Made by a program: the position numbers and the translations under genes. The notes beneath the pieces were generated by a model that was not told the DNA's origin, did no database searches, and saw only the letters and a list, made by a program, of their open reading frames with translations. From an uncultured Myxococcales bacterium (GTDB lineage: Bacteria > Myxococcota_A > UBA9042 > DTJE01): a stretch of DNA of 64,000 nt. The stretch lies in NCBI GenBank assembly GCA_903857665.1, contig CAIOFV010000147.1, forward strand, positions 1-64,000, read 5' to 3'. Each line of letters starts with the position of its first letter. The first letter of the stretch is position 1. Positions 1 through 8,689 of this stretch are shown here, piece after piece.

Positions 1-221
1 ATTTCACCCAGGAACGGCAGGCGAGGGGAGGGGGCCTCGGGTTCGGCGGTTTCAAGCGCGGTGGCTTCGGGCTTGGCGGCTTCCGGTCCGGCAATTTCCG
101 GCTCTGCGGCTTCCGGGACCGGCGTGGCGGCGCCTTCGGCCTGCTGCGTGGGGATGCCCTCCGCGGGATCCGGATGCGCGGGCGCGTTCAGGAATCCAGG
201 ATCGTGCGGATCGTCCGCCAT
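1..221 (-). CDS. Partial unknown protein, N-terminal part with Ala/Pro/Glu-rich repeats
   Basis: Leftward gene cut by the left window edge; about 73 codons are visible and the frame is open to base 1. The ATG at 221 has a strong ribosome binding site, GGAGG, five bases upstream. The start lies inside the end of the preceding gene, overlapping it by 34 bp, so the two are probably co-transcribed and translationally coupled. The visible part begins MADDPHDPGF and becomes a low-complexity linker of alternating E/P/A (PEAAEPEIAGPEAAKPEA). A more ordered stretch, RLPFLGE, begins at the edge. There is no signal peptide, so it is probably cytoplasmic. The function cannot be assigned because the folded part lies outside the window. 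Confidence 0.6.
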   Translation of the reverse strand, partial: MADDPHDPGFLNAPAHPDPAEGIPTQQAEGAATPVPEAAEPEIAGPEAAKPEATALETAEPEAPSPRLPFLGE

Positions 222-1048
222 GATTCCTCCGGGAGCGTGCCGGCATCCCTCAGGGCGTCGGCGAGCCGCAGGGCGAGGTCGCGATACAGCCGCCCGAGAC
301 CGGGATCGCGGGCGTCGAGGGCCGCCAGGTTGGCGCCTACCGTGGTCGCGTCGCCGCGGGCAATGGGACCGGTGAGGGCGGCGGCATCCGGCCGGTCCCC
401 CAGGTTATCGACCAGGCTCTTCAACAGACGCGCCGAAACCCTCAGCGGGTCCGGCACGCCCGAGTCCCGAAGGGCGTCGGCGGCCGACCAGACGAGCGCC
501 GCGGACAGATTGGCCGTCATCACGGCGGCCGCGTGGACCAGGGGCTTGCGCAGCGGGTCGACCGCGGCGGTTTCGGCCCCCGCTGCGCCGAACAGGGCGT
601 GGGCCATCCGTTCCCCCAGAGGGTCGCCCTCGATGAGGACCATGGTGCCGTGCGGCATGGGGCGCGGGGGCACGGTCGGAGGGAACGCCAGCAGGGGATG
701 GGCCGAAAAGCAGCCGCCCAGGGGCCCGGCGGCGTCGGACAGGATCGAGGAGGGAAGGGCGCCCGAGAGGTGGCCCACCACCGAGAAGGGACCCAGGGCG
801 CCCGCGTCGCGCAGCGAGCGGCACATATCGACGACGTGGCGATCGGGGACCGCCAGGATCCAGGGGGCCCGGGCGGGCAGGCCCGGGTCGCCGTAGGGAC
901 GGATGTCCAGGGGCCCGATGCGTCGGGGGGCGTCGCGGGACACCAGGGTGACCGGGAAGCCGGCGAAGGACAGCGCCAGGCCGATGCCCGTCCCGGCCCG
1001 GCCGGCTCCGACGATGATCACGGGGCCCGGGGCGACGGGTGCGCTCAT
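188..1048 (-). CDS. Rossmann-fold / DUF2520 protein
   Basis: A 286-residue protein. The N-terminus has a dinucleotide-binding strand-loop-helix, VIIVGAGRAGTGIGLA (about residues 9-24). The C-terminal half matches the helical DUF2520 domain found fused to such Rossmann domains, with a substrate-like pocket in SAHPLLAF and HAAAVMTAN. The fold resembles ProC and 6-phosphogluconate dehydrogenase-like enzymes that reduce with NAD(P)H, but the family's substrate is not known to me. The ATG overlaps the end of nadD by 4 bp (ATGA), so it is coupled to NAD synthesis. Its own stop overlaps the next gene. An NAD(P)-dependent oxidoreductase role is an inference; the domain call is firm. Confidence 0.85.
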   Translation of the reverse strand: MSAPVAPGPVIIVGAGRAGTGIGLALSFAGFPVTLVSRDAPRRIGPLDIRPYGDPGLPARAPWILAVPDRHVVDMCRSLRDAGALGPFSVVGHLSGALPSSILSDAAGPLGGCFSAHPLLAFPPTVPPRPMPHGTMVLIEGDPLGERMAHALFGAAGAETAAVDPLRKPLVHAAAVMTANLSAALVWSAADALRDSGVPDPLRVSARLLKSLVDNLGDRPDAAALTGPIARGDATTVGANLAALDARDPGLGRLYRDLALRLADALRDAGTLPEESWRTIRTILDS

Positions 1049-1623
1049 GCGGGCACCCCGCTTCCATAGAGGCCCGCGGCGTGGATCCGTTCCAGCACGG
1101 CCCGGGGGACGCGGTCCGAAACGTCGCGACCGGCGGCTAGGTCGGCGCGGATCGCCGACGACGACACGGGCGGGAAGACCGGGCCCGCCGCACGGGGGTC
1201 CGGCCCGCCGCGGTTCAGGACCAGCAGGCGGGCCAGCCGCGTCACTTCCGGGAACTCCTTCCAACGGTCCGTTTCCGACAGGATGTCCGTGCCGACGACC
1301 AGGTGGAAGCGGGCGGCCGGGTGCGCCGCGACCAGGTGGCGAAGCGTCTGCACGGTGTAGGACGGCGAAGGCAGTCGGGACTCGACGTCCAGCACGCGCA
1401 CCCGGCGGCCGAAGCAGGCGAAGGCGGCGCGGCACAGGGACAGGCGGACCTTGAACGGGGCGCTGTCCTTGGCGAAGGCGTGGTGGAACACCGGCAGCAC
1501 CCACGCCTCGGTGCAGGGCGAGCAGGTCAGCACATACGACATCGCCATCACATGGGCGCAGTGCGGGGGATCGAAGGATCCGCCGAACAGCGCGATGTCG
1601 CGATCGGCGAGCGGTGACGGCAC
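1045..1623 (-). CDS. nadD: Nicotinate-nucleotide adenylyltransferase NadD
   Basis: A 192-residue enzyme that transfers AMP from ATP to nicotinate mononucleotide, giving deamido-NAD in NAD biosynthesis in the cytoplasm. The nucleotidyltransferase signature GGSFDPPHCAH lies near residues 14-24. The second ATP-binding motif is present as SSSAIR near residue 155 (ISSTxIR in the family). Length is normal for the family. The start is GTG; there is no nearby in-frame ATG and the next motif is only 13 residues in. The gene follows namZ after 96 bp and overlaps the DUF2520 gene by 4 bp. The upstream gap holds an AT-rich GATAAAAT that could serve as a -10, without a clear -35. Confidence 0.95.
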   Translation of the reverse strand: MPSPLADRDIALFGGSFDPPHCAHVMAMSYVLTCSPCTEAWVLPVFHHAFAKDSAPFKVRLSLCRAAFACFGRRVRVLDVESRLPSPSYTVQTLRHLVAAHPAARFHLVVGTDILSETDRWKEFPEVTRLARLLVLNRGGPDPRAAGPVFPPVSSSAIRADLAAGRDVSDRVPRAVLERIHAAGLYGSGVPA

Positions 1624-1719
1624 GGGACGACTCCGGTTCCGGGGGTACGGATCCTACCTCAGAGTGGGTGATTTTATCGGAAACCATGGCGAGCGGGTCG
1701 GGGAGGGAATCAGGAACCC

Positions 1720-2898
1720 CTAGTCGGGATACAGCAGGAAGGGACGGCGCGCGTCCAGGAAGGCCGCGGTTTCGGGCGCCATCGCGGCGGCGAGGTCCCA
1801 GGGGGACGCGCCGGCCAGCAGATCGCGGCGCAGCGACTCGTCGCCCAGCAGCAGGTCTATCGCCAACCGGTCGTGGACGAACTCGTAGGCCTCCGTCCGC
1901 AGCACGAAGTCGTCGCGGTGCAGCGCGATGCAGGCGGCAAGGACCGCCAGGCCGGCCAGCAGGGGCCGGAAGGCCCGGACGTCCGTGACGACCAGTTGCG
2001 CGCCGCCGCAGCGATGCCCGGTCCACTTGTCGAGGCTCGGGGAGAACCAGGTCGGACGGAAGGCCACGCCGGGCAGCCGCCAGGCGTCCAGGGTCGCCAC
2101 CAGGCGGCGCGGGTCGGTGACCCAGGGCGCGCCGAACACGAAGAACGGCGTGGTGGTCCCACGGCCCTCGCTGAGGTTCGTGCCCTCCAGGAGGCACATC
2201 CCCGGGTAGACCAGGGCCGTTTCCCAGCCGGGGATGTTCGGCGAAGGCGGCACGAAGGGCAGGCCCGTGTCCGGCCACAGCATGCCGCGGCGCAGCCCCT
2301 GGCACGGCAGCACCGTGAGGTCGAGGCCGGGCAGCGTGGACGCGTGCAGGCGCGCCGCTTCGCCGGCGGTCAGGCCGTGGCGGTTCGGCAGGGGCAGCCA
2401 CGACACGAAGGATTTCAGGTGGGCGCGGGGCAGGTTGCCTTCGACCTCAAGGCCGCCGATGGGGTTCGGTCGATCGGCGACGATGAGCGGCACGCGGGCC
2501 GCCGCGCAGGCGTCCATCGTCATGGCCAGCGTCGCCAGGTACGTGTAGTAGCGCGCGCCGACGTCCTGGAGGTCCACCACGACCGCGTCCAGCCCCGACA
2601 GGCGCTCCGGGCGTGGCGCCAGCGAGTCCGCGTCGTCCCCGTAGAGGCTGACGACCGGCAGGCCCAGGAACGGGTCCACGGCATCCGGAACGGGCTGCAT
2701 GTAGAGGCGCTCGCCGAACAGTCCGTGCTCGGGAGCCAGTAGCATCACCGGGCGCGTGCGCGGGTCGGCGCACAGGCGGTCGAACACGTAGCGAAGGTTG
2801 CCGTCCACCGAGGCCGCGTGGCAGACCAGGGCCCAGCGGCGTCCTGCCAGCAGGCGCACGGCGTCGTCGCACAGCCGATCGGCTCCCGTGCGGATCAT
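1720..2898 (-). CDS. namZ: NamZ-type exo-beta-N-acetylmuramidase (DUF1343)
   Basis: A 392-residue protein matching DUF1343 over its full length: APEHGLFGE, DLQDVGARYYTY, DRPNPIGG, LSEGRGTTTPF and the C-terminal Rossmann-like part. This family includes NamZ of Bacillus subtilis (CAZy GH171), which removes terminal MurNAc from peptidoglycan fragments during wall recycling. I see no clear signal peptide, although family members are often secreted. The ATG at 2898 has GGAGG six bases upstream and overlaps the stop of the preceding gene by 4 bp, so the pair is translationally coupled. The role in muropeptide turnover is inferred from the family. Confidence 0.9.
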   Translation of the reverse strand: MIRTGADRLCDDAVRLLAGRRWALVCHAASVDGNLRYVFDRLCADPRTRPVMLLAPEHGLFGERLYMQPVPDAVDPFLGLPVVSLYGDDADSLAPRPERLSGLDAVVVDLQDVGARYYTYLATLAMTMDACAAARVPLIVADRPNPIGGLEVEGNLPRAHLKSFVSWLPLPNRHGLTAGEAARLHASTLPGLDLTVLPCQGLRRGMLWPDTGLPFVPPSPNIPGWETALVYPGMCLLEGTNLSEGRGTTTPFFVFGAPWVTDPRRLVATLDAWRLPGVAFRPTWFSPSLDKWTGHRCGGAQLVVTDVRAFRPLLAGLAVLAACIALHRDDFVLRTEAYEFVHDRLAIDLLLGDESLRRDLLAGASPWDLAAAMAPETAAFLDARRPFLLYPD

Positions 2899-4127
2899 GG
2901 GGACCTCCGGGGTGGGGAGGGATCGAGGGCGGAACGCAGGGCATCCCGGTACAGCGCGCCCCATTCCCGGATCCGCGACGGCGGATCGCCGGACAGGTCG
3001 CCGGGCCGGGGGCCCAGGGCCGTGACGCGGGACACGTGGCCCACCAGGCACGACGCCGTGTCCAGCACGGGCGCCGCGCCGGAAGCACCTTTGTCCGCAC
3101 GCTCCGGGACGAAGGCCCGGATCACCGCGCACCGGACGCCGTCCACCGCGGACATCCGCGAGGCAAGCCCGTCGAGGGCCACGGACGTCGCGGCCTCCGC
3201 GGGCAGGCCCAGGGCCAGCATCGCCGTCGAGGGGTCGATGGACCCGATGTCGATGATGCGCAGCGCGTCGTCTGGCGCCGCCCGGCCCGCGCGGTCCCAG
3301 GCCTCCCGGACCTCGGCCGATGCGCGGGCCAGCATGGCGTTCAGTGCCAGGAATCGATCGAGCAGGGAGCCCGTACCGCCGACCGATCCCGGGTGGGCCT
3401 CGACGCGCCAGCCTTCCGGCGCGTCCGATGCCGTCGTCCGGAGGCCCACGGTGATCCGGAGGACGTCCGGTTCGGCCAGGTGGACTCCGGGCGCGCAATG
3501 CAGTTCCAGGGGCTCGATGGAGCGATCGCGGAAGGCGGCTTCCAGACGGGCCAGCGCCGCGACGGCCCCCGGGTGGGAGGCACCCCCCGCTGCCAGCGTC
3601 ACCACGTCCCGCAAGGGGGCCCGCAGGGGCTGGACCTGGATCCGGGTTTCGATCGACAGGACGACGACCGCGCAGGCGGGCGTCACGGACGATGGGCCCG
3701 TGGGGGCCGCCGCGATCACGGACTGGCCGAGCGCGAGGCGTGCGCTGAGCACCGACCGCAGGCCGGTGCCAAGGGGATCGGGGCGCGCCGCCACCAGCGT
3801 CACCGGGGCGCACAGTTCCGCGTCCTCCAGCGAGGCCACCGCCCAGGCCAGCGCCAGCAGCGTCCCGGCGCGGTGGCAGTCCGGGGAATCGGGGGGCAGG
3901 CCCGCGAGGGTTCCCGCCCGAGGCAGCGGCGCCGCCACGATGACGCCGCGCCCGGCAACGTCCGGTCCCCGCCGGCCCAGCACGGTCACGCCGTGCCCGA
4001 ACTCGTCCCAGGTGGACTCCTCCAGCACGTCGAGGTCGGCGAAATACAGGTACGACAGGAGCCGGTCCAGGAAGGGCAGGCGGCTCTGAAAGGCCTCCAG
4101 CGCGGCTCGGGCGACGTCGAATCCCAC
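2895..4127 (-). CDS. Unknown protein, possibly a degenerate M20-peptidase-like fold
   Basis: A 410-residue protein with no clear family signature. The order of segments recalls M20 metallopeptidases. There is a glycine-rich [11 protein letters not shown] stretch, then an Ala/Leu helix ([17 protein letters not shown]) followed by a strand (VTLVAA). Next come [15 protein letters not shown] (compare ePTg in M20), [19 protein letters not shown] where the dimerisation domain begins, and [10 protein letters not shown] where M20 has its Asp-Arg strand. The usual metal ligands (HxD, DxK, EE) are absent, so it would not be an active peptidase. No signal peptide is visible. It overlaps namZ by 4 bp, which suggests a shared role in peptidoglycan fragments. 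The M20 reading is tentative; the gene itself is well supported by frame and context. Confidence 0.7.
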   Translation of the reverse strand: MGFDVARAALEAFQSRLPFLDRLLSYLYFADLDVLEESTWDEFGHGVTVLGRRGPDVAGRGVIVAAPLPRAGTLAGLPPDSPDCHRAGTLLALAWAVASLEDAELCAPVTLVAARPDPLGTGLRSVLSARLALGQSVIAAAPTGPSSVTPACAVVVLSIETRIQVQPLRAPLRDVVTLAAGGASHPGAVAALARLEAAFRDRSIEPLELHCAPGVHLAEPDVLRITVGLRTTASDAPEGWRVEAHPGSVGGTGSLLDRFLALNAMLARASAEVREAWDRAGRAAPDDALRIIDIGSIDPSTAMLALGLPAEAATSVALDGLASRMSAVDGVRCAVIRAFVPERADKGASGAAPVLDTASCLVGHVSRVTALGPRPGDLSGDPPSRIREWGALYRDALRSALDPSPPRRSP

Positions 4128-4223
4128 GGCGGCTAGTGTACCCGAGGCGGGGACGCGCTACCATTCCGCGACGGCGCGCGGTGCGTGCCGGTCCCGGAAG
4201 AGGCGGGCCGCAGGGGAGGGGCG

Positions 4224-4850
4224 ATGAAGGCGGGCGTGGACGCGGTGATCTTCGACCTGGGGCGCGTGCTGGTCGAGGTGGACCTGGACCGCGGGCTGTG
4301 GCACGACCTGATGCGGATCGGGGGCGGGGATCCCGCCAGCATCGGTTCGCTGCGGGACAACGAGTTGCTGATCCGGTTCCACACAGGGCGCCTGGCGCCC
4401 CGGGAGTTCCACGAGGAGTTCTGCCGGCGCGCGGGCCTGTCCCTGGGATTCGACACGTTCGCCCGGCAGTGGTGCGAGGTGTTCGATCCGATGCTGGGCA
4501 TGGAAGCCCTTCTGGCCGACCTGGCGCCGCGGATCCCGGTCGGCCTGCTGTCCGACACCGACCCGCTGCACTTCCCATACTGCCAGGCCACGTTCCCGTA
4601 TGTCGGCCGGATCCCGGCCCCGGTGGTTTCGTACGAGGTCGGTGCGACGAAGCCCGCGCCCGAGATGTACGCGGCCGCCGTCCGGGCCGTCGGGGTCCCC
4701 GCCGCGAACTGCCTGTTCGTGGACGACCTGCAGCGCAACGTGGATGGGGCCATCGCGTTCGGGATGCAGGCGGTGCGGTTCACCGGGGCCGGAGACCTGC
4801 GACACGAACTGGCAGAGCGGGGGGTGTCTGGGGGGCAGCAGCGGATCTGA
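4224..4850 (+). CDS. HAD-superfamily phosphatase, YihX-like
   Basis: A 208-residue hydrolase of the haloacid dehalogenase superfamily. Motif I is FDLGRVL with the nucleophilic Asp at about residue 9. A Gly replaces the second Asp, as in YihX-type sugar phosphatases (FDLGNV). Motif II is LLSDTD, the motif III lysine lies in GATKPAPEMY, and motif IV is FVDDLQRNVDGA. This predicts a cytoplasmic phosphatase for a small phosphorylated metabolite; the substrate is unknown. I chose the ATG at 4224 because it follows GGGGAGGGG and starts directly before the HAD strand. An in-frame ATG at 4185 would add a Gly/Arg tail. It diverges from the M20-like gene. Confidence 0.85.
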   Translation: MKAGVDAVIFDLGRVLVEVDLDRGLWHDLMRIGGGDPASIGSLRDNELLIRFHTGRLAPREFHEEFCRRAGLSLGFDTFARQWCEVFDPMLGMEALLADLAPRIPVGLLSDTDPLHFPYCQATFPYVGRIPAPVVSYEVGATKPAPEMYAAAVRAVGVPAANCLFVDDLQRNVDGAIAFGMQAVRFTGAGDLRHELAERGVSGGQQRI

Positions 4851-4876
4851 CGTTGGTCCTTCGCCCGACCAGATAC

Positions 4877-4901
4877 GAAAAAGCCCCGGTTACCCGAGGC
4901 T
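4877..4901 (-). terminator. Rho-independent terminator of the tRNA unit
   Basis: Read leftward, the sequence forms an 8-bp stem AGCCTCGG / CCGGGGCT (one T-G pair) around the loop GTAA, followed by TTTT. It lies 20 bp past the end of tRNA-Asp and fits a classical intrinsic terminator for the tRNA transcript. Confidence 0.8.
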
Positions 4902-4920
4902 GATTCGTGTTTTCCTGTAG

Positions 4921-4994
4921 CGGGGTGGACGGGACTCGAACCCGCGGCCTCCGGCTTGACAGGCCGGCGTTATAACCAACTTAACTACCACCCC
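4921..4994 (-). tRNA. tRNA-Asp (anticodon GTC)
   Basis: The leftward sequence folds as a full cloverleaf. The acceptor stem GGGGTGG pairs with CCACCCC with G as discriminator, T8-A9 are present, and the D-arm contains GTTAAGTTGGTTATAAC. The anticodon stem CCGGC/GCCGG carries the loop CTGTCAA with anticodon GTC. The T-arm is CGGGTTCGAGTCCCG. The 3' CCA is not encoded (CTA follows). It lies 39 bp downstream of tRNA-Val on the same transcript. Confidence 0.95.
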
Positions 4995-5033
4995 AGCATG
5001 TCAAGGAACCGAAAATCGACGCCCCGACGCCAG

Positions 5034-5106
5034 TGGGCGAAACAGGGTTCGAACCTGTGACCCCCGGCGTGTAAAACCGGTGCTCTACCAACTGAGCTAT
5101 TCGCCC
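5034..5106 (-). tRNA. tRNA-Val (anticodon TAC)
   Basis: The leftward cloverleaf has acceptor GGGCGAA paired with TTCGCCC, discriminator A, D-arm GCTCAGTTGGTAGAGC, anticodon stem CCGGT/GCCGG with loop TTTACAC (anticodon TAC), and T-arm ACAGGTTCGAACCTGT. CCA is not encoded. It is the first gene of the two-tRNA unit. Confidence 0.95.
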
Positions 5107-5126
5107 GGGGCCTCAAAGCGGGAGGA

Positions 5127-5156
5127 AAGATACAAGAGGCCCGTGCTGCTTGTCAA
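5127..5156 (-). promoter_or_regulatory. Sigma70-like promoter of the tRNA-Val/tRNA-Asp unit
   Basis: Leftward TTGACA (perfect -35) is followed after 18 bp by TATCTT (-10, four of six). The distance places the transcription start about 13-15 nt before tRNA-Val. A GC-rich stretch lies between the -10 and the tRNA. Confidence 0.65.
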
Positions 5157-5167
5157 TGCCAAAGTGC

Positions 5168-5449
5168 TCAGACCTGTTCGACGGTCTCGACACCGGGCAC
5201 CAGCTCGCGCAGGACCGACTCGATCCCGTACTTCAGCGTGTAGATGGACGAGGGGCAATGGGCGCAAGCGCCCTGCAGCCGCAGGAACACGGTCTTGCCG
5301 TCTTCCGACACGTCCACCAGCTCGCAATCGCCGCCGTCGTTCTGGAGGGCGGGGCGGATCTGGTCGAGCACGGCCTGGATGGCCTGGCGGTGCTCCGCGG
5401 GAGTGGCGGCAGCGGCCGGGGTCGCGGTGGCGGTCGTTTCTTCGGTCAT
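5168..5449 (-). CDS. NifU-like C-terminal domain Fe-S scaffold protein
   Basis: A 93-residue protein made almost entirely of the NifU C-terminal (Nfu) domain: [21 protein letters not shown], then [13 protein letters not shown] with the CxxC that binds a 4Fe-4S cluster between monomers, then the closing helix. A short Ala/Thr-rich N-terminal tail ([15 protein letters not shown]) precedes it. The protein probably carries or delivers Fe-S clusters in the cytoplasm. The start at 5449 has GAGG upstream (GCGAGGACTTGCC). An ATG at 5488 in the same frame has no such site. It lies immediately upstream of the tRNA unit, which has its own promoter. Confidence 0.9.
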   Translation of the reverse strand: MTEETTATATPAAAATPAEHRQAIQAVLDQIRPALQNDGGDCELVDVSEDGKTVFLRLQGACAHCPSSIYTLKYGIESVLRELVPGVETVEQV

Positions 5450-5608
5450 GGCAAGTCCTCGCCAAACGAGTCGGCGGAAACGTAGCACATCATTTGGCGG
5501 GTTGCACCAAGGATGCCCTTTCCCCGCGTCGCGCTTGGACTACAATCGCCCGGGACGAGGTGTCTCCCGAGCCGAGGCTGCCTCCGGGGACCTCAAGGAG
5601 AAGCGAAG

Positions 5609-7138
5609 ATGGCGATCGTGCGGATCGGCGACCGGCTCACGCTGGAGGACCTGGTGGCGGTGGCCCGGGACGGGGCGACCGTGGAGCTGACCGGGGAGGC
5701 CCTGCAGCGCATCGCCCGGGGCCGCGCCGTGGTGGACGCGCACCTCGCCGACGACCTGCCCCACTACGGGATCAACACCGGCTTCGGCGCGCTGGCCGAG
5801 GTGCCCATCTCGCGGGAGGACCTGGCCGCGCTGCAACTGAACCTGGTGCGCAGCCACGCCGCCGGCGTCGGCACCCCGCTGCCGGAGGACGACGTTCGGG
5901 CGGCCATGCTGCTGCGGGCGCAGGTGCTGGCGACCGGCAAGGCGGGCGTGCGGCCCGCGGTGGCGCAGTTGATGGTGGACCTGCTGAACGCGCGGATCCA
6001 CCCGGTCATCCCGTCGCGCGGGTCGGTCGGCGCGTCGGGCGACCTGGCGCCGCTGGCCCACCTGGCGCTGGTGCTGGTGGGGGAGGGCAGGGCGAGGGTC
6101 GGCGACGAGGTGATGTCGGGCGCGGAGGCGCTGGCCCGGGCCGGCCTCGCGCCGCTGGTGCTGGAGCCGAAGGAAGGCCTGGCGCTGGTGAACGGGACCC
6201 AGGTGCTGACCGGGGTCGGCGCGCTGGCGCTGGCCGATGCCGAGCACCTGGCCTGCGCGGCGGACGTGGTGGGCGCGATGACGTTGGAAGCCGTGCTGGG
6301 CACGCCGGACGCCTTCGACGCCCGGGTGGTCGAGGCGAGGCCGCACCCGGGGCAGGTCGCGTCCGGGGCCCGGCTGCGGGCGCTGCTGGCCGACAGCGAG
6401 ATCCGCGAATCGCATCGTGGCGGGCAGCACCACAAGGTCCAGGACCCCTACTCGGTGCGGTGCATGCCGCAGGTGCACGGCGCTGCCGTGGACGCCATGG
6501 CGTGGATCCGGTCGGTGATCGAGATCGAAATGAACAGCGCCACCGACAATCCGCTGGTGTTCGAGGACGGCGCCATCCTGTCGGGGGGGAACTTCCACGG
6601 CGAGCCCGTGGCCATCGCGCTGGACCTGCTGGCCATCGCCACGGCGGAACTGGGCGCGATCAGCGAGCGCCGGGTGGAGCACCTGCTGAACCCGAGCCTG
6701 TCCGAGGGGCTGCCGCCGTTCCTGGCCGCCCACTCCGGCCTGTGCAGCGGGCTGATGATCGCGCAGGTGACGGCGGCGTCGCTGGTGTCGGAAAACAAGA
6801 TCCTGGCGCACCCGGCCTCGGTCGACAGCATCCCCTCGTCGGCGAACCGGGAAGACCACGTGAGCATGGGCATGACCGCGGCTCTGAAGGCCCGCCAGGT
6901 GGTGGACAACGTCCGGTACGTGCTGGCCATCGAGGCGATGTGCGCCGCCGCGGGCGTGGATCGGCGGGCGCCCCGGCAGCCGGGGCGGGGCGTGCGCGCC
7001 GCGCTGGCGGTCGTGCGCGCCGACGTGCCGCCGGTCGAGGGCGACCGCGCACCGTCGCCGGACATCGAGATCCTGGAAATCCGCCTGCGGCGCGGCGGAG
7101 GCCTGGTGGAAGCCGCCCTGGCGGCGTCCGGCCTCTGA
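5609..7138 (+). CDS. hutH: Histidine ammonia-lyase
   Basis: A 509-residue aromatic amino acid lyase. The self-cyclising Ala-Ser-Gly that makes the MIO cofactor is in [14 protein letters not shown] (about residues 140-142). Other family motifs are [16 protein letters not shown] and [11 protein letters not shown]. The specificity loop reads RSHAAGVG. The Ser-His fits histidine (or tyrosine) lyases and not phenylalanine lyase, so histidine to urocanate is the most likely reaction. The ATG at 5609 follows AAGGAG by eight bases. Upstream a TACAAT at about 5540 could be a -10. No hutU, hutI or hutG is nearby, so either the Hut pathway is scattered or this enzyme acts alone. Confidence 0.9.
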   Translation: MAIVRIGDRLTLEDLVAVARDGATVELTGEALQRIARGRAVVDAHLADDLPHYGINTGFGALAEVPISREDLAALQLNLVRSHAAGVGTPLPEDDVRAAMLLRAQVLATGKAGVRPAVAQLMVDLLNARIHPVIPSRGSVGASGDLAPLAHLALVLVGEGRARVGDEVMSGAEALARAGLAPLVLEPKEGLALVNGTQVLTGVGALALADAEHLACAADVVGAMTLEAVLGTPDAFDARVVEARPHPGQVASGARLRALLADSEIRESHRGGQHHKVQDPYSVRCMPQVHGAAVDAMAWIRSVIEIEMNSATDNPLVFEDGAILSGGNFHGEPVAIALDLLAIATAELGAISERRVEHLLNPSLSEGLPPFLAAHSGLCSGLMIAQVTAASLVSENKILAHPASVDSIPSSANREDHVSMGMTAALKARQVVDNVRYVLAIEAMCAAAGVDRRAPRQPGRGVRAALAVVRADVPPVEGDRAPSPDIEILEIRLRRGGGLVEAALAASGL

Positions 7139-7196
7139 GCGCCGGTCGGGAAATCCAGTCCTACCACGAAATCGCCTGAATCCCGTCCACTGCGAA

Positions 7197-7212
7197 GACG
7201 CCTGAAGGCGTC
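7197..7212. terminator. Short hairpin between convergent genes
   Basis: GACGCC-TGAA-GGCGTC is a perfect 6-bp stem with a tetraloop between the stops of hutH (rightward) and the sirtuin gene (leftward). It has no T-run on either side, so it is only a possible bidirectional terminator. Confidence 0.35.
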
Positions 7213-7215
7213 GGG

Positions 7216-7956
7216 TCACGTGCCGGGCAGCAGCAGGGGCAGCAGCTCGGCCGACTTGCCCAGGTGGACTTCGGAAAAGCGCGACACGTTGGCGGGCGCC
7301 TCCAGGTTCACCAGCACCGTCCTGGCGCCGCGGGCCAGCGCGATATCCACGTACCCGGCGACGGGCCACACGGCGCCCGACGTCCCCACGGCCAGGAACA
7401 GGTCGCAGTCGGCGATGGCCTCCCGCGCTGCCGATTCCACGGCCGGGTCCAGGTACTCGCCGAACCACACGATGTCGGGCCGAAGCAGGCCGCCGCACTC
7501 CGGGCAGCGCGGCGCGCCATCGACATGCAGCGACTCGTCCTCCCAGGAACCCAGCCCCTTCCCGCACTCGATGTCCGCGCACCGGGTCCGGAACAGCGAC
7601 CCGTGGACGGGGAGGATCCGCCGCGATCCGGCCCGCTGGTGCAGCCCGTCCACGTTCTGGGTGACCAGCGTGAACCGGCCGCGTTCCCCCAGGAACCGCT
7701 CCAGCGCCGCCACCGCGAAGTGACCCGCGTTCGGTTCCACGGAACGGGCCTGCAGCCGGCGCTGGCTGTAGAAGCGCCACACCAGGTCCGGGTTCGCGGC
7801 GAAGCCCTCCGGCGTGGCGACCTGGCTCACGTCGTGCTGCTCCCACAGCCCGCCCGAGTCCCGGAACGTCGCGATGCCCGACTCGGCCGAGATGCCAGCG
7901 CCCGTGAGGACGACGACGGAGGAGTCGGGGTGGATGCCCAGCGGACGCAGATCCAT
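7216..7956 (-). CDS. cobB: NAD-dependent protein deacylase, class III sirtuin
   Basis: A 246-residue Sir2 protein that removes acyl groups from lysines using NAD, giving nicotinamide and O-acyl-ADP-ribose. NAD-binding motifs are GAGISAESGIATFRD (from residue 19) and TQNVDGLHQRAG. The catalytic histidine is H118 in PVHGS. The zinc site is formed by Cys in CADIEC and CPECGG. Y63 and R66 (FYSQR) form the YxxR pair that marks SIRT5/CobB-type enzymes able to bind succinyl- and malonyl-lysine, so desuccinylase activity is plausible. It lies 7 bp downstream of the flavin-reductase-like gene in the same direction and probably shares its transcript. Confidence 0.92.
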   Translation of the reverse strand: MDLRPLGIHPDSSVVVLTGAGISAESGIATFRDSGGLWEQHDVSQVATPEGFAANPDLVWRFYSQRRLQARSVEPNAGHFAVAALERFLGERGRFTLVTQNVDGLHQRAGSRRILPVHGSLFRTRCADIECGKGLGSWEDESLHVDGAPRCPECGGLLRPDIVWFGEYLDPAVESAAREAIADCDLFLAVGTSGAVWPVAGYVDIALARGARTVLVNLEAPANVSRFSEVHLGKSAELLPLLLPGT

Positions 7957-7963
7957 CGTTGCC

Positions 7964-8566
7964 TCATCGAATGGGGGGAAGGGTGATGATGCGATCGACC
8001 AGCGAGTACGTGTCGGGCCCCAGCCGACCCACCGCGTGGAGGCGGTCGGTGCGGACCCGGTCCCCCTCGAGCAGGTCGTCCCGGAGGCGATACAGCACCA
8101 CGTCGCCCAGGATCATCGACGCGCTGGTGCCTTCCACGTCGATGATCTGCCGTACGCGGCACTCCATCGTGGCGGGCGATTCCGCGATGCCGGGCGCCTG
8201 GATCCGGATCGAGGGGCGCAGGGTCAGGCCGGTCGCCTCGAACTCGGACTGGTCGGGAGGCAGGGGCGCCGAGGCCTGGTGCATGCGTTCCAGCAGGGCC
8301 TCGTCCACGATGTTGACGGTGAACTCGCCGGTCCGGCGGGCGTTGCGCAGGGTGTCCTTCGGCGAGCCGTCCCGCCGGGGGGTGATCGCGACCATCAGGA
8401 TCGGAGGGCGCGATGACACGCCATTGGCGAACGAGAACGGTGCGCAGTTCGGGACGCCGTCCTCCGACACCGTGCCCACGAACGCGATGGGGCGGGGCAC
8501 GAACAGCCCGGTCAACATGCGGTGGGAGGCGGGGCCGTCGAGGGTCGCTGGATCGATTTCAATCAT
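7964..8566 (-). CDS. Flavin reductase-like domain protein
   Basis: A 200-residue protein of the flavin reductase-like (FMN-binding split barrel) family: RPIAFVGTVSEDGVPNCAPFSFAN, then PPILMVAIT and GEFTVNIV. These proteins bind FMN and reduce it with NAD(P)H or use it for small-molecule redox work in the cytoplasm; the substrate here is unknown. The length equals a single domain. It is the first gene of a two-gene unit with the sirtuin gene and diverges from the ChaN-like gene. The ribosome binding site is weak (GACGGAAATC). Confidence 0.85.
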   Translation of the reverse strand: MIEIDPATLDGPASHRMLTGLFVPRPIAFVGTVSEDGVPNCAPFSFANGVSSRPPILMVAITPRRDGSPKDTLRNARRTGEFTVNIVDEALLERMHQASAPLPPDQSEFEATGLTLRPSIRIQAPGIAESPATMECRVRQIIDVEGTSASMILGDVVLYRLRDDLLEGDRVRTDRLHAVGRLGPDTYSLVDRIITLPPIR

Positions 8567-8591
8567 CGGCGATTTCCGTCACGACGCGATC

Positions 8592-8620
8592 GAGTTACCA
8601 CGACATTCCTTGTCCGTCAA
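8592..8620 (-). promoter_or_regulatory. Putative promoter for the flavin reductase/sirtuin unit
   Basis: Leftward TTGACG (five of six) and, after 17 bp, TAACTC (weak -10), about 25 bp before the flavin-reductase start. The spacing is ideal but the -10 is poor. Confidence 0.35.
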
Positions 8621-8689
8621 CGCTCGGAGGCCCCTGGACGCGCCCCCCGGTCACGGATGCCCTAGACTATTTCGTGTGGGGGGTGCGCC

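Noticed and set aside
5513-5608. N-terminal extension of the histidine ammonia-lyase from 5513
   Set aside because: The 32 extra residues do not resemble the family, and AAGGAG precedes the ATG at 5609.
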